Assembly (NCBI GenBank): GCA_023954475.1
Contig: JAMLHW010000001.1
Span: 372,001-436,000 of the forward strand
Source of the DNA: Anaerolineae bacterium
GTDB lineage: Bacteria; Chloroflexota; Anaerolineae; Promineifilales; Promineifilaceae
Length of the DNA stretch: 64,000 nt
Direction: 5' to 3'
The notes under the pieces are model-generated. The model did no database searches, was not told where the DNA came from, and was given only the letters and a program-made list of their open reading frames with translations. Shown one piece after another: positions 1-9,193 of this stretch (positions within the stretch are counted from its first letter, which is position 1; each line of letters begins with the position of its first letter). Both the position numbers and the translations under genes were made by a program.

Positions 1-1373
1 AGCGGGTTCCATTTCTGCGCTAACTCACCGCTTCGCAGACGATGTTCTGCGCCACCCCGCGCACGCGTCTCATCAAACCCTTCCGGCGCGATAAACATCT
101 GTTGTCCTTCCAGCAAGCGCAACACACCGGCCTGACCCGGCTCCGGACGCCGTTCGATCTGAGCATCTTGAGCGTCGATCTCGTGTGGATCGTAGTCCAG
201 CGGTTCCTGGTAAGTCGTGATAAACCCTTCAAAGTTGCGCAGCACCGTTTTACCCGGCGCCTGTGATAGCACATAGTTGGGCTGCACGGGAATCTTGCCG
301 CCGCCGCCCGGTGCATCGACGACGTAGGTCGGCACGGCGTAGCCGGACGTGTGGCCGCGCAATCCTTCAATGATTTCAATGCCCCTTGACACCGTCGTGC
401 GCATGTGGCCGGAACCTTCCACCAGGTCACATTGGTAGAGATAGTAGGGACGCACACGAATTTTGACGAGTTCGTGGACGAGTTTGCGCTGGATGTGAAC
501 CGAATCATTGACCCCGGCCAGTAGCACGCTTTGGTTGCCCAGCGGCACACCGGCACGTGAAAGACGTGCGGTAGCTGCGGCTAACTCCGGCGTGATTTCC
601 TTGGGATGGTTGACGTGTATGTTGATCCACAACGGGTGGTATTTCTCAACCGTGGCGCAAAATTCTTCGGTGACGCGCATAGGCAGGAAAACAGGGACAC
701 GTGAGCCGATGCGCACGATTTCGATGTGCGGAATGGCGTGCAGGCGTTCCAGAATCATCTCGAAGATTTTGGGAGACAACACCATCGGGTCGCCGCCGGA
801 AAGCAGGACATCGCGTACCTGTGGCGTTTTTTCCAGATAGTCAATCTGCGCCTCAAACTCGGCGCGGCTGAATGTCTGTGTCGGATCGCCGACGATGCGG
901 CTGCGTGTGCAGTAACGGCAATAGCTGGCACATTGCGTGGTGACGAGCATGAGTACGCGGTCCGGGTAGCGATGAACGAGGCCGGGTACGGGTGAATGTT
1001 TGTCTTCGGCGAGTGAATCTTCCATCATTGACTGGAACGGCACCATTTCGGCCGAAGTCGGGATCACTTGCTTGCGTACGGGACAGGTTGGGTCGTTGGG
1101 ATCGATCAGGCTGGCAAAGTAAGGTGTGATGTCGACGCGAAACAATCCACTGGCGCTCAGTGCCGTACGCTCAGAGTCGGTCAGGTTGATCACTTTGCCC
1201 AATTCATCAACGCTATTGAGACGATTCGCCATTTGCCAACGCCAATCCATCCATACCTCATCCGGCACTTCACTCCAGTATGGCGCGCGCGTGTAGACAC
1301 GGTCAGTCAACGGTTGATCCGGATCGCGGGGCGGGCGATATGGCTTGGCAGGTTGGTATTTGGCAGAATTCAT
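1..1373 (-). CDS. kamA: Lysine 2,3-aminomutase, C-terminus cut by window edge
   Basis: Radical SAM/PLP enzyme that interconverts L-lysine and L-beta-lysine (fermentation or compatible-solute synthesis). The minus-strand frame is open from ATG at 1373 to base 1, giving 457 visible residues without a stop. The radical SAM cluster motif CASYCRYC lies at about residues 148-155, followed by LSGGDPM and a GSRVPVF strand, the usual order in KamA. The glycine-rich VDAPGGGGKIPV near residue 365 is the conserved PLP/substrate region. Family length is usually 410-470, so little is missing. Related glutamate or arginine aminomutases cannot be excluded from sequence alone. Intergenic DNA of 267 bp separates it from the divergent DUF2785 gene. 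Confidence 0.93.
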   Translation of the reverse strand, partial: MNSAKYQPAKPYRPPRDPDQPLTDRVYTRAPYWSEVPDEVWMDWRWQMANRLNSVDELGKVINLTDSERTALSASGLFRVDITPYFASLIDPNDPTCPVRKQVIPTSAEMVPFQSMMEDSLAEDKHSPVPGLVHRYPDRVLMLVTTQCASYCRYCTRSRIVGDPTQTFSRAEFEAQIDYLEKTPQVRDVLLSGGDPMVLSPKIFEMILERLHAIPHIEIVRIGSRVPVFLPMRVTEEFCATVEKYHPLWINIHVNHPKEITPELAAATARLSRAGVPLGNQSVLLAGVNDSVHIQRKLVHELVKIRVRPYYLYQCDLVEGSGHMRTTVSRGIEIIEGLRGHTSGYAVPTYVVDAPGGGGKIPVQPNYVLSQAPGKTVLRNFEGFITTYQEPLDYDPHEIDAQDAQIERRPEPGQAGVLRLLEGQQMFIAPEGFDETRARGGAEHRLRSGELAQKWNP

Positions 1374-1447
1374 GGCAGTGTGCTCCAGAAGTGAATAAGG
1401 ATGAAGGCTGAAGGTGGAAAATCTTAAGTGATCAATCCATGTGACAA

Positions 1448-1505
1448 CAGTGTGATGTGTCCTGAACAATTATCAATCTAGTGGCGTTCATCCAGTGTGA
1501 TGTGT
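1448..1505. repeat. 13-bp direct repeat between kamA and DUF2785 gene
   Basis: CAGTGTGATGTGT occurs at 1448-1460 and again at 1493-1505, 45 bp apart, in the divergent intergenic region (1374-1640). The spacing of about four helical turns would suit a regulator binding two sites. No promoter hexamers stand out. Next to it at 1399-1419 lies one copy of the GGATGAAGGC-type unit also seen near 9036. Function is a guess. Confidence 0.4.
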
Positions 1506-1640
1506 GGCCGAATTGTACGCAGGATTGTGGCTTTGAGCAATGATGCACACGCCTGTCTCACCACCGGCACAGGAGCGAAACGCTGTGCGCAAATTGCTTT
1601 TACTGCTACTATCCTGCAACCCAAAGACGCGCGAGGAGTT

Positions 1641-2471
1641 ATGCTCACGGAACACGAATTGAAACAACGTCTACAACCGGTCGCCGAAAATGATTACACC
1701 ATTGCCGACAACGAGACGGCATTTGCGCTGGCGCTGGATATGATGCCCCATGTCGGTTCGGCCGATGCGGAATTGCGCGACGAGTTGATCTACGTGACGC
1801 TGGCGTGGTGGCTGGAACGGGGCGTCCTCACCGACGCGCAACAGCGTGAGCTGCTGACCATCTTGCGCGACGATGCCCACTTGTTTTACCGTTTGGGAGA
1901 ACAAGAAACCGATACCGTTTTAACGCGCTCGTTCTCGGTGCTGCTCATTGCCGGATTGATATACCGGCAACGCCACGCACCGTACTTGACTACAAACACA
2001 TTGTTGGCAGTGAAAAATGATGTGTTGCATTATCTGGCGGCGGAAGAGGATTTGCGCGGCTACGATGTGACAAAGGGATGGATGCACGCGGTGGCCCATT
2101 CGGCCGATGCACTCAGTCAGTTGGCCCGGTGCACAGAGTTAGGAGCGACGACATTGCGTGAGATTCTGGACGCTATACGGCAGGCAGTTGGTCGCAGTCA
2201 GGTCGTCTACGCCTACGAAGAGGATGAGCGTCTGGCGACAGCGGCTGAGCATGTGATCGACCGCAAACTATTGACCGCAGCAGACATTGAGGCGTGGCTG
2301 ACCGGTTTCACGCAGTTGCATGATGAAAACGCGCCGCTCGCCGCCCGCTTGCACACCTATGTCAACGCCAAACATTTTCTGCGTTCGCTCTATTTCCGTC
2401 TGTATGATGACGATAAGGCAGTGGCGTTGCTGCCCACCATCCGTGATACGCTTGCCAGTCTCCAGCGCTAA
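1641..2471 (+). CDS. DUF2785 domain protein
   Basis: Encodes 276 residues if started at ATG 1641, which has GAGG (GCGAGGAGTT) just upstream; the frame stays open further 5' but that part looks like intergenic sequence. The all-helical protein contains GWMHAVAHSADAL at about residue 147, a hallmark of the DUF2785 family, whose function is unknown. Two copies of TCGGCCGA encode Ser-Ala-Asp here (1758, 2100). The gene converges with sbcC, with only 12 bp between stop codons, so the two probably share a termination zone. No membrane segment or signal peptide. Confidence 0.8.
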   Translation: MLTEHELKQRLQPVAENDYTIADNETAFALALDMMPHVGSADAELRDELIYVTLAWWLERGVLTDAQQRELLTILRDDAHLFYRLGEQETDTVLTRSFSVLLIAGLIYRQRHAPYLTTNTLLAVKNDVLHYLAAEEDLRGYDVTKGWMHAVAHSADALSQLARCTELGATTLREILDAIRQAVGRSQVVYAYEEDERLATAAEHVIDRKLLTAADIEAWLTGFTQLHDENAPLAARLHTYVNAKHFLRSLYFRLYDDDKAVALLPTIRDTLASLQR

Positions 2472-2483
2472 ATGGTAGTGGAA

Positions 2484-5468
2484 TTATGAAACGCGAATTT
2501 GTGATCCTTCGGCCGATTTTGATACGTCAATACGCACAGGAAAAGCGTCACGCAGCTCGTCAATGTGGGTGATTACCAGCACGCGCTTGAACTCTGATTG
2601 AATGGCGTTGATCGCCTCCACTAACCGCTGTCTTCCGTTCGGGTCCTGGGACCCAAACCCTTCATCGATCACCAGTGTCTGCAACTGTGCCCCGGCGCGC
2701 TTGGCCAAAATCTGTGACAGCGCCAGCCTGATGGCGAAATTGATGCGGAATTGCTCGCCGCCGCTGTAATTTTCGTAGGGACGCTCACCCGCTTCGTCGA
2801 CAATGTGGATGTCGAGCGTTTCAGCCAGCTCGTCGCGACTCTTGAGTTGTCGTTGTGTTTCAAATGTGATGCGCATGCGTCCACTGGTCAACCGATCAAG
2901 GATGGCGTTGGCACTGTCTTCGATTTCAGGCAGGGCGCGTTCGATAAGCAGTGCCTGTACGCCGTTGCGCCCGCACGCTTCTTCGAGTCGTTTGAGGCGT
3001 TGAATGAGTTGCGTGGTGTCATGGCGTTCGGCCGATAAGCGTTCTCGTTGTGCTCGCCTGTCATCGAGTACCGCGACCCGTTGTTGCGCCACGCCGACTT
3101 TGCGCGATGCGGCGATATGTTCCTCACGCAAATGAAACGCTGTATCTTCAACTGCGTGCAACCCGGCTGCATCCGCTTGTAAGGCCGTTAATTGCGCTTG
3201 CGCCACCGTCACTTGTGCTTCGCGTTCGGCAATGCTCTTTGTCACGTCCTCGATCTGCGCCGTCAGATCGGCAATCATCTCCTGTAGCGGTTTGATCGTC
3301 GCCTGGGCTTCCTGTAATTTTTCAAGTCGGGCGGGTACATGGGCCAGTGCATCCAGCGCAGATTGTGCAGCGGCGTGGGCTGCGGCATCATAGTCCAACG
3401 CCTCGATTGCGGCAGCCAGTTCAGCATAGGCGGCGCGTGCTTCCGGCTCGAAATCATCTTTTTCTAGTGTGGCTGTTACGCGAGCCAATGCCGGTGCCCC
3501 TTCGTCAGTCCATTCCTGAGCAATTCGGCCGATTTCGGTTAAGCGGGCCTCACTCTGGGAAATGGTGCGTTGTGTCTCCTGGAATTCTTTTTCCAATGCT
3601 GCTTTTTGTTTGACGGCGGCTTGCAACGCGTCTGCCTGCGCCATTAGCTGTTTGAGAACACTGTCATCAGCAAGTTGTGTTTGCAACGCCGCGATGCGGT
3701 CACTCGTTCCGGCTGATTCCCACTCCGCTTGTGCGCGGTCCAGTTCGTCAAGGCGGGCTTGAGTGGCAGCGAGTCGTTGCTGCTGTATGCCCAGATCGCG
3801 TTCGACCCGTGCCGCGAGTTTAAGATCGCTATTGAGGTTTGCCATTTCAGCAGTAAGCGCGGCACGCGTGCGCTTGTTAGCGCGGTAGGTGTCGCCGAGT
3901 CGTGTGCCTTCTTCCTCTAACTCGGCCAGCACAGCGCTGCGATGCGCGGGTGTCAACTCTTGCCCACACAACGGACAAACGCCACCGCTATCGGCCGATA
4001 GGCGATCTATCCGTTCCCGTAACTGTTCCATCTGTTCACGCAGCGGCGGAAGACTGTTTGCCAATGTCGTTTGTTCGGCTGTGGCAGCGGCCAGGCGTTC
4101 GCGTTGTCCTTGCACGACGGCAGCCTGGCTTTGCAGTCGCTCCAGCGCAGCGGTCGCTTCGGCGAGATTGGCGGTAGCTGCCTGGCGTTCTGCGGCTTGT
4201 TGCGCGATGTGACGTTGTTGCTTCTGCAGTTGGTCCAATTCCTGTTGCAGCAGCGCCCGTCTGCTTTTCAGATCGGCGAGTTCAGCTTGTGCCGTCTGAC
4301 GTTCCGTTTCCTGTTCCGCCGTGGTGCGCAGTTGATCGCGCAATTTGTCGCCACGTTGTTGCATTGCAGTAAGGCGAACTGTCAGCGCGTCGCGTTCGGC
4401 CGATAATTGTGTCACGCGTTCAGCCTGACGCTGCAATGTTTTCTGCTGTTCGGCAAGGCGGCTGCGTGTACGGGCAATGGTCAGTTCGTGCGGGCGCTGC
4501 TGCTGCAACAATGCGTTGTGGGCGTCGGCTTTGCTTTGCCATGTTTTGAGATCGGTTTCGGCCGAACGCAACTGTGTTACCTCGGCAGTAATGGCGTCAG
4601 CTTGTGCAATCCAGGTCTGCAACTGGGCGCGTTCCTGTTCGCGTTGTGTTAGCCGTCCTTGCAGCGTTTTCAGTTTAGCGCGTTCCTTTTCCAGCCCTGT
4701 CTCCAGTTCCTGCAATGCCTGTTGTTGTTGTTGGGCACGTTCTGCGGTCTGACGCAACTGGGTTAGCAGCGTTTCCTGTGCATCGAGTTGCGCTTTAATG
4801 CGTTCCGCGTCGGCTTGAGCGCCAAAAAGCAGCGCCTCGCGTTCGTCTTGTTCTGTCAACTCATCTTCGATTTCTTGCAACCGTCCGTCGAGCAGGTGCA
4901 GCGTATTTTCGACCTGCTTGCGCCGTTCGGCAACGGCGTCGCGATACACGTCCCACTGGCTGACGCCGAGCAAGTCAGCCAGTATTTCCTTGCGGCGCCC
5001 GGCGGTCTTGGTCGTGAATTCGTCGGCCTGGTCTTGCAGGAAGAAGCTGGCGTTGATGAACGTGTCGTAGTTCATCTTGAGCGTGCTTTCGATGGCGGCT
5101 TGGGTTTCGCGCAAGCGTCCTTCGCTCAATGTCTTCCAGCCGCTGTCGGGCAGGGCGATTTGAAAGTCAAGCGTCGCACGTCCGCCCGCTTTTTTGGTGC
5201 GGATGATGCGGTAATCGATGTCGTCAAGGGTAAAGACTAAACGAATTTCGGCCGATTCCCCCAATGACGCTGCCAATCGATTGACGACATCATCGTCGCT
5301 GCGGCTGCGGCTTTTGCCGAACAGCGCCCAGGTCATCGCTTCGAGCAGACTGGATTTACCGGCGCCGTTGGCTCCGGAAATGCACGCTAGATGGATACCG
5401 GCAAAATTCAATTCGGCCGATTGCCGATAGGACATGAAATTGGTGATGGCGAGTGTTTGCGGAATCAT
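2484..5468 (-). CDS. sbcC: Exonuclease SbcC (Rad50-type SMC ATPase)
   Basis: ATPase subunit of the SbcCD (Rad50-Mre11) nuclease, which cleaves DNA hairpins and protein-blocked ends. 994 residues. The Walker A motif GANGAGKSSLLEAM is at about residue 34, long coiled coils follow, the zinc hook CPLCGQEL sits near residue 497, coiled coil returns, then the ABC signature YSGGEQF near 901 and Walker B TLVIDEGFGSQD near 929. Its ATG overlaps the stop of sbcD by 4 bp (ATGA), so translation is coupled. Seven TCGGCCGA copies fall in this gene in the Ser-Ala-Glu/Asp phase, and one in the Ile-Gly-Arg phase. SbcCD acts on palindromes, which is notable given the repeat density. Confidence 0.97.
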   Translation of the reverse strand: MIPQTLAITNFMSYRQSAELNFAGIHLACISGANGAGKSSLLEAMTWALFGKSRSRSDDDVVNRLAASLGESAEIRLVFTLDDIDYRIIRTKKAGGRATLDFQIALPDSGWKTLSEGRLRETQAAIESTLKMNYDTFINASFFLQDQADEFTTKTAGRRKEILADLLGVSQWDVYRDAVAERRKQVENTLHLLDGRLQEIEDELTEQDEREALLFGAQADAERIKAQLDAQETLLTQLRQTAERAQQQQQALQELETGLEKERAKLKTLQGRLTQREQERAQLQTWIAQADAITAEVTQLRSAETDLKTWQSKADAHNALLQQQRPHELTIARTRSRLAEQQKTLQRQAERVTQLSAERDALTVRLTAMQQRGDKLRDQLRTTAEQETERQTAQAELADLKSRRALLQQELDQLQKQQRHIAQQAAERQAATANLAEATAALERLQSQAAVVQGQRERLAAATAEQTTLANSLPPLREQMEQLRERIDRLSADSGGVCPLCGQELTPAHRSAVLAELEEEGTRLGDTYRANKRTRAALTAEMANLNSDLKLAARVERDLGIQQQRLAATQARLDELDRAQAEWESAGTSDRIAALQTQLADDSVLKQLMAQADALQAAVKQKAALEKEFQETQRTISQSEARLTEIGRIAQEWTDEGAPALARVTATLEKDDFEPEARAAYAELAAAIEALDYDAAAHAAAQSALDALAHVPARLEKLQEAQATIKPLQEMIADLTAQIEDVTKSIAEREAQVTVAQAQLTALQADAAGLHAVEDTAFHLREEHIAASRKVGVAQQRVAVLDDRRAQRERLSAERHDTTQLIQRLKRLEEACGRNGVQALLIERALPEIEDSANAILDRLTSGRMRITFETQRQLKSRDELAETLDIHIVDEAGERPYENYSGGEQFRINFAIRLALSQILAKRAGAQLQTLVIDEGFGSQDPNGRQRLVEAINAIQSEFKRVLVITHIDELRDAFPVRIDVSKSAEGSQIRVS

Positions 5469-6700
5469 ATCGTCAGATTCGTGCCAATGATGTCTCGTGC
5501 CAATGTCTGTAAAATGGCCGCTTCTTCAGGTGCAACGCCTTTGTTGTCCCAGTAAAGAGCCAGCAATTCTTCCGGCGTCAATGTTTCCACGGCCAGCGTG
5601 TCGCCCAGGCGCGACCGTTGTTCAGAACGGCGGTGTTTGGCGATGTGAAAGCTGAGGGCGTCGTTGAAGTGGTGGGCAATGGCGACTTCGTCGAGTTGCG
5701 GCTCTAATTCGCGTGGATAATACAGGTTGAGACGACAAACGGCGTCGTTGATGCGTTCGGGATCAGGCAGTTGGGCCAGGATGTCGGGCATAAAATTTTC
5801 GGCCGAATCCACCTCAATCGTCAAATCAATGAAGCGACGGGTTTCCAACGGCACAAATCGCCAATGAGCTTGCCCTTTCGTGATGTCAGCCAGCACAAAT
5901 CCTTTCTTTTCCTTCACCTCACCAAAATCAATGCGCTCAATCGAACCCGGATAAACGACAGGAGGTTGTCCGCCCCGACTCAAATCCTGATGCTTGTGAA
6001 TATGGCCGAGCGCCACATAATCGAGCCGCCGATCGCCGACGACAGAACCACTCAGCACCAGTTCCTGTCCCAACATGACCTGCCGCTCACTGCCGTATAG
6101 TGCACCCTGTACACTGGCATGCGCCGCCAGAAGTAATGGCACATCGGGATCAGCCTCAGCAATCAATCGATCAATACCATCCGCCACACGCTCAGCAATT
6201 GCATCATATACGGCTTGCGGATCTTTACCGACCGTTTCCTCACGCGTCATCAGCGCATGGCGCGACACCCACGGCACAGTGATGATTTGCACAGGTACAC
6301 CCAACTGCGCCGGATCAATGCGCTCCAGTCGATCGGCGACATGGATGTGCGGCACAGCTAATGTGCGAAACTCTTGCAATGTGTGCGCTCTTCCACTTGC
6401 CGGAGAAACGTCGTGATTGCCTACCAGCAAAACAGTTGGAATCCCGGCTTGCGACAGCCGCATAATGCGCCTTCCCCATTCGCGCTGAAAGGTTGGCTGC
6501 GGATTGCGATCCTTGTATGCGTCACCGGCAAACAGCACCAGGTCAACCCGTTCGGTGATAGCGTTATCGATTATCTGATCGAGCGCATTGAGGAAATCGA
6601 CGACACGCACCGGCAAACCACTCTCCGGATCGTGGCGTCCATGATTGACCATGTCGACGTGAGCGTCGGCAAAGTGCAGAATTTTGATTGTAGAGCTCAC
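5465..6700 (-). CDS. sbcD: Exonuclease SbcD (Mre11-type nuclease)
   Basis: Metallophosphoesterase nuclease partner of SbcC. 411 residues from ATG 6700. The phosphoesterase motifs appear in order: HFADAHVD at residues 9-16, FAGDAYKDR near 57, GNHD near 95, a His in LLAAHAS, and ALGHIHKHQ near 232. This fits the two-manganese active site of Mre11 proteins. First gene of a two-gene operon with sbcC. The 108-bp upstream gap (6701-6808) separates it from the end of the kelch gene on the same strand. Confidence 0.96.
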   Translation of the reverse strand: MSSTIKILHFADAHVDMVNHGRHDPESGLPVRVVDFLNALDQIIDNAITERVDLVLFAGDAYKDRNPQPTFQREWGRRIMRLSQAGIPTVLLVGNHDVSPASGRAHTLQEFRTLAVPHIHVADRLERIDPAQLGVPVQIITVPWVSRHALMTREETVGKDPQAVYDAIAERVADGIDRLIAEADPDVPLLLAAHASVQGALYGSERQVMLGQELVLSGSVVGDRRLDYVALGHIHKHQDLSRGGQPPVVYPGSIERIDFGEVKEKKGFVLADITKGQAHWRFVPLETRRFIDLTIEVDSAENFMPDILAQLPDPERINDAVCRLNLYYPRELEPQLDEVAIAHHFNDALSFHIAKHRRSEQRSRLGDTLAVETLTPEELLALYWDNKGVAPEEAAILQTLARDIIGTNLTI

Positions 6701-6808
6701 TTTTGATCCTCAGGATTTGCGCCAGATTGCCTTGTAGAGAGCGATTTCAGCTTGCTTTTTGGCGAGTACGAAAACCATTTCACCCGCCTTATGTCGCACC
6801 ATGTCCGG

Positions 6809-9007
6809 TCAATACGCATTGATGTCGAGCCAATACCATGACGGCACATTCGGTATCGTATTAGCCTCAGCAACGATCATCAAATAATACGTCCCGGGTT
6901 GCAATACAATCGTGATGCTTTCATCGGCCGTATTTGGATTTTGACTGCTCGCCAAAAGGGTACGGCCCACAGTGTACAAAAACAGGTTGAAATTGTCCCC
7001 TTCAGGTATCTGTTGCAAATCGATCTCTATTCTTTGCGACTGCTGCAAACTAAACGAGTAGACATCAAAGCGGTCGGCCTGATCATAAAAATTGGAGTCA
7101 AATGATGCGTTGAGTGACAATGGCCACGCTGTCTCGAAGGTGTCGTTGGGTTCTTCAGGTCCGACATCAATGGGAATAGAAACGACAGGAAGAAACACAG
7201 TACTTGGCGCGGTCTGCGTTTTATACAGCGGGATATTTGTTTGGAGGACTTCCGCTGTAACCAAACTGCCGCCTGTTCCGCTCAGATCCAGCGGCTGGGT
7301 TTCGCCACCGATCACCGTCAAGGTACTACCGACAACCCCGCCTTGCGTCCAGGCACGACCCGGATCGTTGATATTGAACGGATAGTCGAGGACAAGCCAG
7401 CGGTTGTTAAGCGCATCGTATGCTTCAATCTCCTCAACGGCCATGAAACTTTCATCAATGCCACCAAAAACGTACCAGGTGCCGTCAAAGCCGACAGCAC
7501 TGCCGGCCAAATAGCGTGGAAAATTCAGAGAAGCGATAGGACGCCAGCTCTTGATGGCCGTATTGAAGCATTCGCCGCCCGGCAGCAAAGCCGCGGGCGA
7601 GATCAGCGTCGAGCCCGGTTCAAGACCGCCGACAACGCACAATTCGCTGTCACCGGTTGGGCCGGGTATCAACGCGCCTGTCTGAGCATAGCGGGCAGTA
7701 TTGGCTGGTGGAAGCTGCCCGGCAGCGGAGGAGAGCCAAAAATCGAAGTCTGCGGCATAGAGGAAGATGTCTTTCGACGCCGTTGTTACCGTATCAATTC
7801 CGAAAAATGGACCGGTAATGCCATTGACGACATAGTACAAATCACCTGCAGGATCGGCGATGACACTACTGTATCCAAGGGCTTTGTCACTGCCACCGGG
7901 CCAGGGCGCATCAGCAGCATTGACCGACCAATGATTGGTGGCAATGTCGTAGACACAGTGTTGACCCAGATAAATATCATTATTACCGACGAATCCGCTG
8001 GGTATGTAAAGCTTGCCGCTGATATAGGCCATGCCTGTATTGGAATAGCCGCCGCCTCCGTCGTTTGAAAGCGGTGCGCATTCGGGCGGCATGGGAGCCA
8101 GTTCGACCCATGTCTGGGTTGGCACATGGAAACGACTCAAACGGGCGGTGCGCAGGAACGGTCTTACGCCACCCGGTGGGATGTAATTATCGACGGCTTC
8201 CTGGCCGCCGGCAACGTAGATGTAATCGCCGACTGTGGCGGTCATGTGGCGGCTGCGCTGTGCGGCGGTTGTATTCCAGGCTGAATCGGTGCGCCAATTG
8301 GTGCGCGTTTCAATCCACACTTCCAGATTGAGAATTTTCGCGTCGCTAGCAGCCAGATCGCGGTCAACTATTTCGAAATAATACTTTTCGCCTTCCTGCA
8401 CCTGGAGCGAGATGCGTGAGAGAAAGCCGTTGTAGTTATCATTGCACGTCAATAGATTGGATTGCAGGTTGCCGCATACGCCTTCGGAGTACGCGGCGAT
8501 AACGGTGTCGTAGTCATTGCTAAAACTGGCGTTGGGAACGGCTTGCATGACCAACATACCGGTGATCGGGGCGGTTAACTCGTACCAGGCGCTGCGATAA
8601 CCGCTCGATGACCCGGTAATCGGCCCCCACATGCAGCCGCTGAGGTTGGGTGCCGCATCGCTGATTGAGAAGTTGGTTACATCGGTTGGCCCGGCTGCGA
8701 TTTGACCAATAGCCAGCCCGATGATGTCAGCACCCGGGCAAAAGTTATCGGCCGGTGCCAACAATATTTCGGGAACGCGCTGCAGTGCTTCCGGCCCTAG
8801 CGGTACGTAGAGTCCATTAACAGTTTGACCATCTCCGGACGGCCAGGGCGGCAAGGGAATGCGCTCTATGCCGTCATCGCCGATGTAAGCAACACCGATG
8901 GGGTGCAGCGGATCGGCGGTCGGCGGCGTTGCATCAACGTTGTGCGCTGAAAGCAATATGATACATCCTACCAGGCTTGCTGCCAGTAGGAGCAAGTTAC
9001 GACGCAT
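6809..9007 (-). CDS. Secreted kelch-repeat protein with PPC domain
   Basis: Probably a cell-surface or secreted beta-propeller protein of unknown ligand. ATG 9007 is chosen because AGGAG lies about 8 bases upstream and because a classical signal peptide (MRRNLLLLAASLVGCIILL, cleavage near residue 26) follows directly. 732 residues. A first beta-sandwich segment spans about 60-230, kelch-type blades with GG pairs (VAGGQEAV, VFGGIDESF) fill about 235-560, then STVFLPVVSIPI, and finally a bacterial pre-peptidase C-terminal (PPC) domain (YFLMI-like strands, GTYYLMIVAE). No TCGGCCGA copy occurs inside, unlike almost all neighbours, which may mean recent arrival. It lies downstream of the M36 protease gene but behind a hairpin. 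Confidence 0.8.
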   Translation of the reverse strand: MRRNLLLLAASLVGCIILLSAHNVDATPPTADPLHPIGVAYIGDDGIERIPLPPWPSGDGQTVNGLYVPLGPEALQRVPEILLAPADNFCPGADIIGLAIGQIAAGPTDVTNFSISDAAPNLSGCMWGPITGSSSGYRSAWYELTAPITGMLVMQAVPNASFSNDYDTVIAAYSEGVCGNLQSNLLTCNDNYNGFLSRISLQVQEGEKYYFEIVDRDLAASDAKILNLEVWIETRTNWRTDSAWNTTAAQRSRHMTATVGDYIYVAGGQEAVDNYIPPGGVRPFLRTARLSRFHVPTQTWVELAPMPPECAPLSNDGGGGYSNTGMAYISGKLYIPSGFVGNNDIYLGQHCVYDIATNHWSVNAADAPWPGGSDKALGYSSVIADPAGDLYYVVNGITGPFFGIDTVTTASKDIFLYAADFDFWLSSAAGQLPPANTARYAQTGALIPGPTGDSELCVVGGLEPGSTLISPAALLPGGECFNTAIKSWRPIASLNFPRYLAGSAVGFDGTWYVFGGIDESFMAVEEIEAYDALNNRWLVLDYPFNINDPGRAWTQGGVVGSTLTVIGGETQPLDLSGTGGSLVTAEVLQTNIPLYKTQTAPSTVFLPVVSIPIDVGPEEPNDTFETAWPLSLNASFDSNFYDQADRFDVYSFSLQQSQRIEIDLQQIPEGDNFNLFLYTVGRTLLASSQNPNTADESITIVLQPGTYYLMIVAEANTIPNVPSWYWLDINAY

Positions 9008-9028
9008 ATGAAAGCTCCTGTTAAAAAA

Positions 9029-9093
9029 AGGCGGAAGGATGAAGGCAGAAGGCGAAAGGATGAAATTTGTATTCATCCTTCTGCCTTCATCCT
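9029..9093 (-). terminator. Perfect 17-bp inverted repeat, likely terminator of M36 gene
   Basis: AGGATGAAGGCAGAAGG at 9036-9052 is perfectly complementary to 9077-9093, with a 24-nt loop. Read on the minus strand it follows the M36 gene and is trailed by a run of seven T (minus strand) at 9025-9031, so it can work as a rho-independent terminator. The arm sequence also occurs in degenerate form at 1399 and 47728, so it may equally be a small dispersed intergenic repeat. Confidence 0.65.
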
Positions 9094-9193
9094 TTGCTCT
9101 AGCGGTGTTTATGACGGCGCTGCTGGGCAAGTCGCACGTCTTTAGCACCAACGGATGCGATTGTACCCCAATCGAGGTTTGATCTGAAACGGC

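Noticed and set aside
20-556. Long arginine- and cysteine-rich open frame on the minus strand
   Set aside because: It is a shifted frame inside kamA; the correct frame shows the radical SAM motifs and runs to the window edge.
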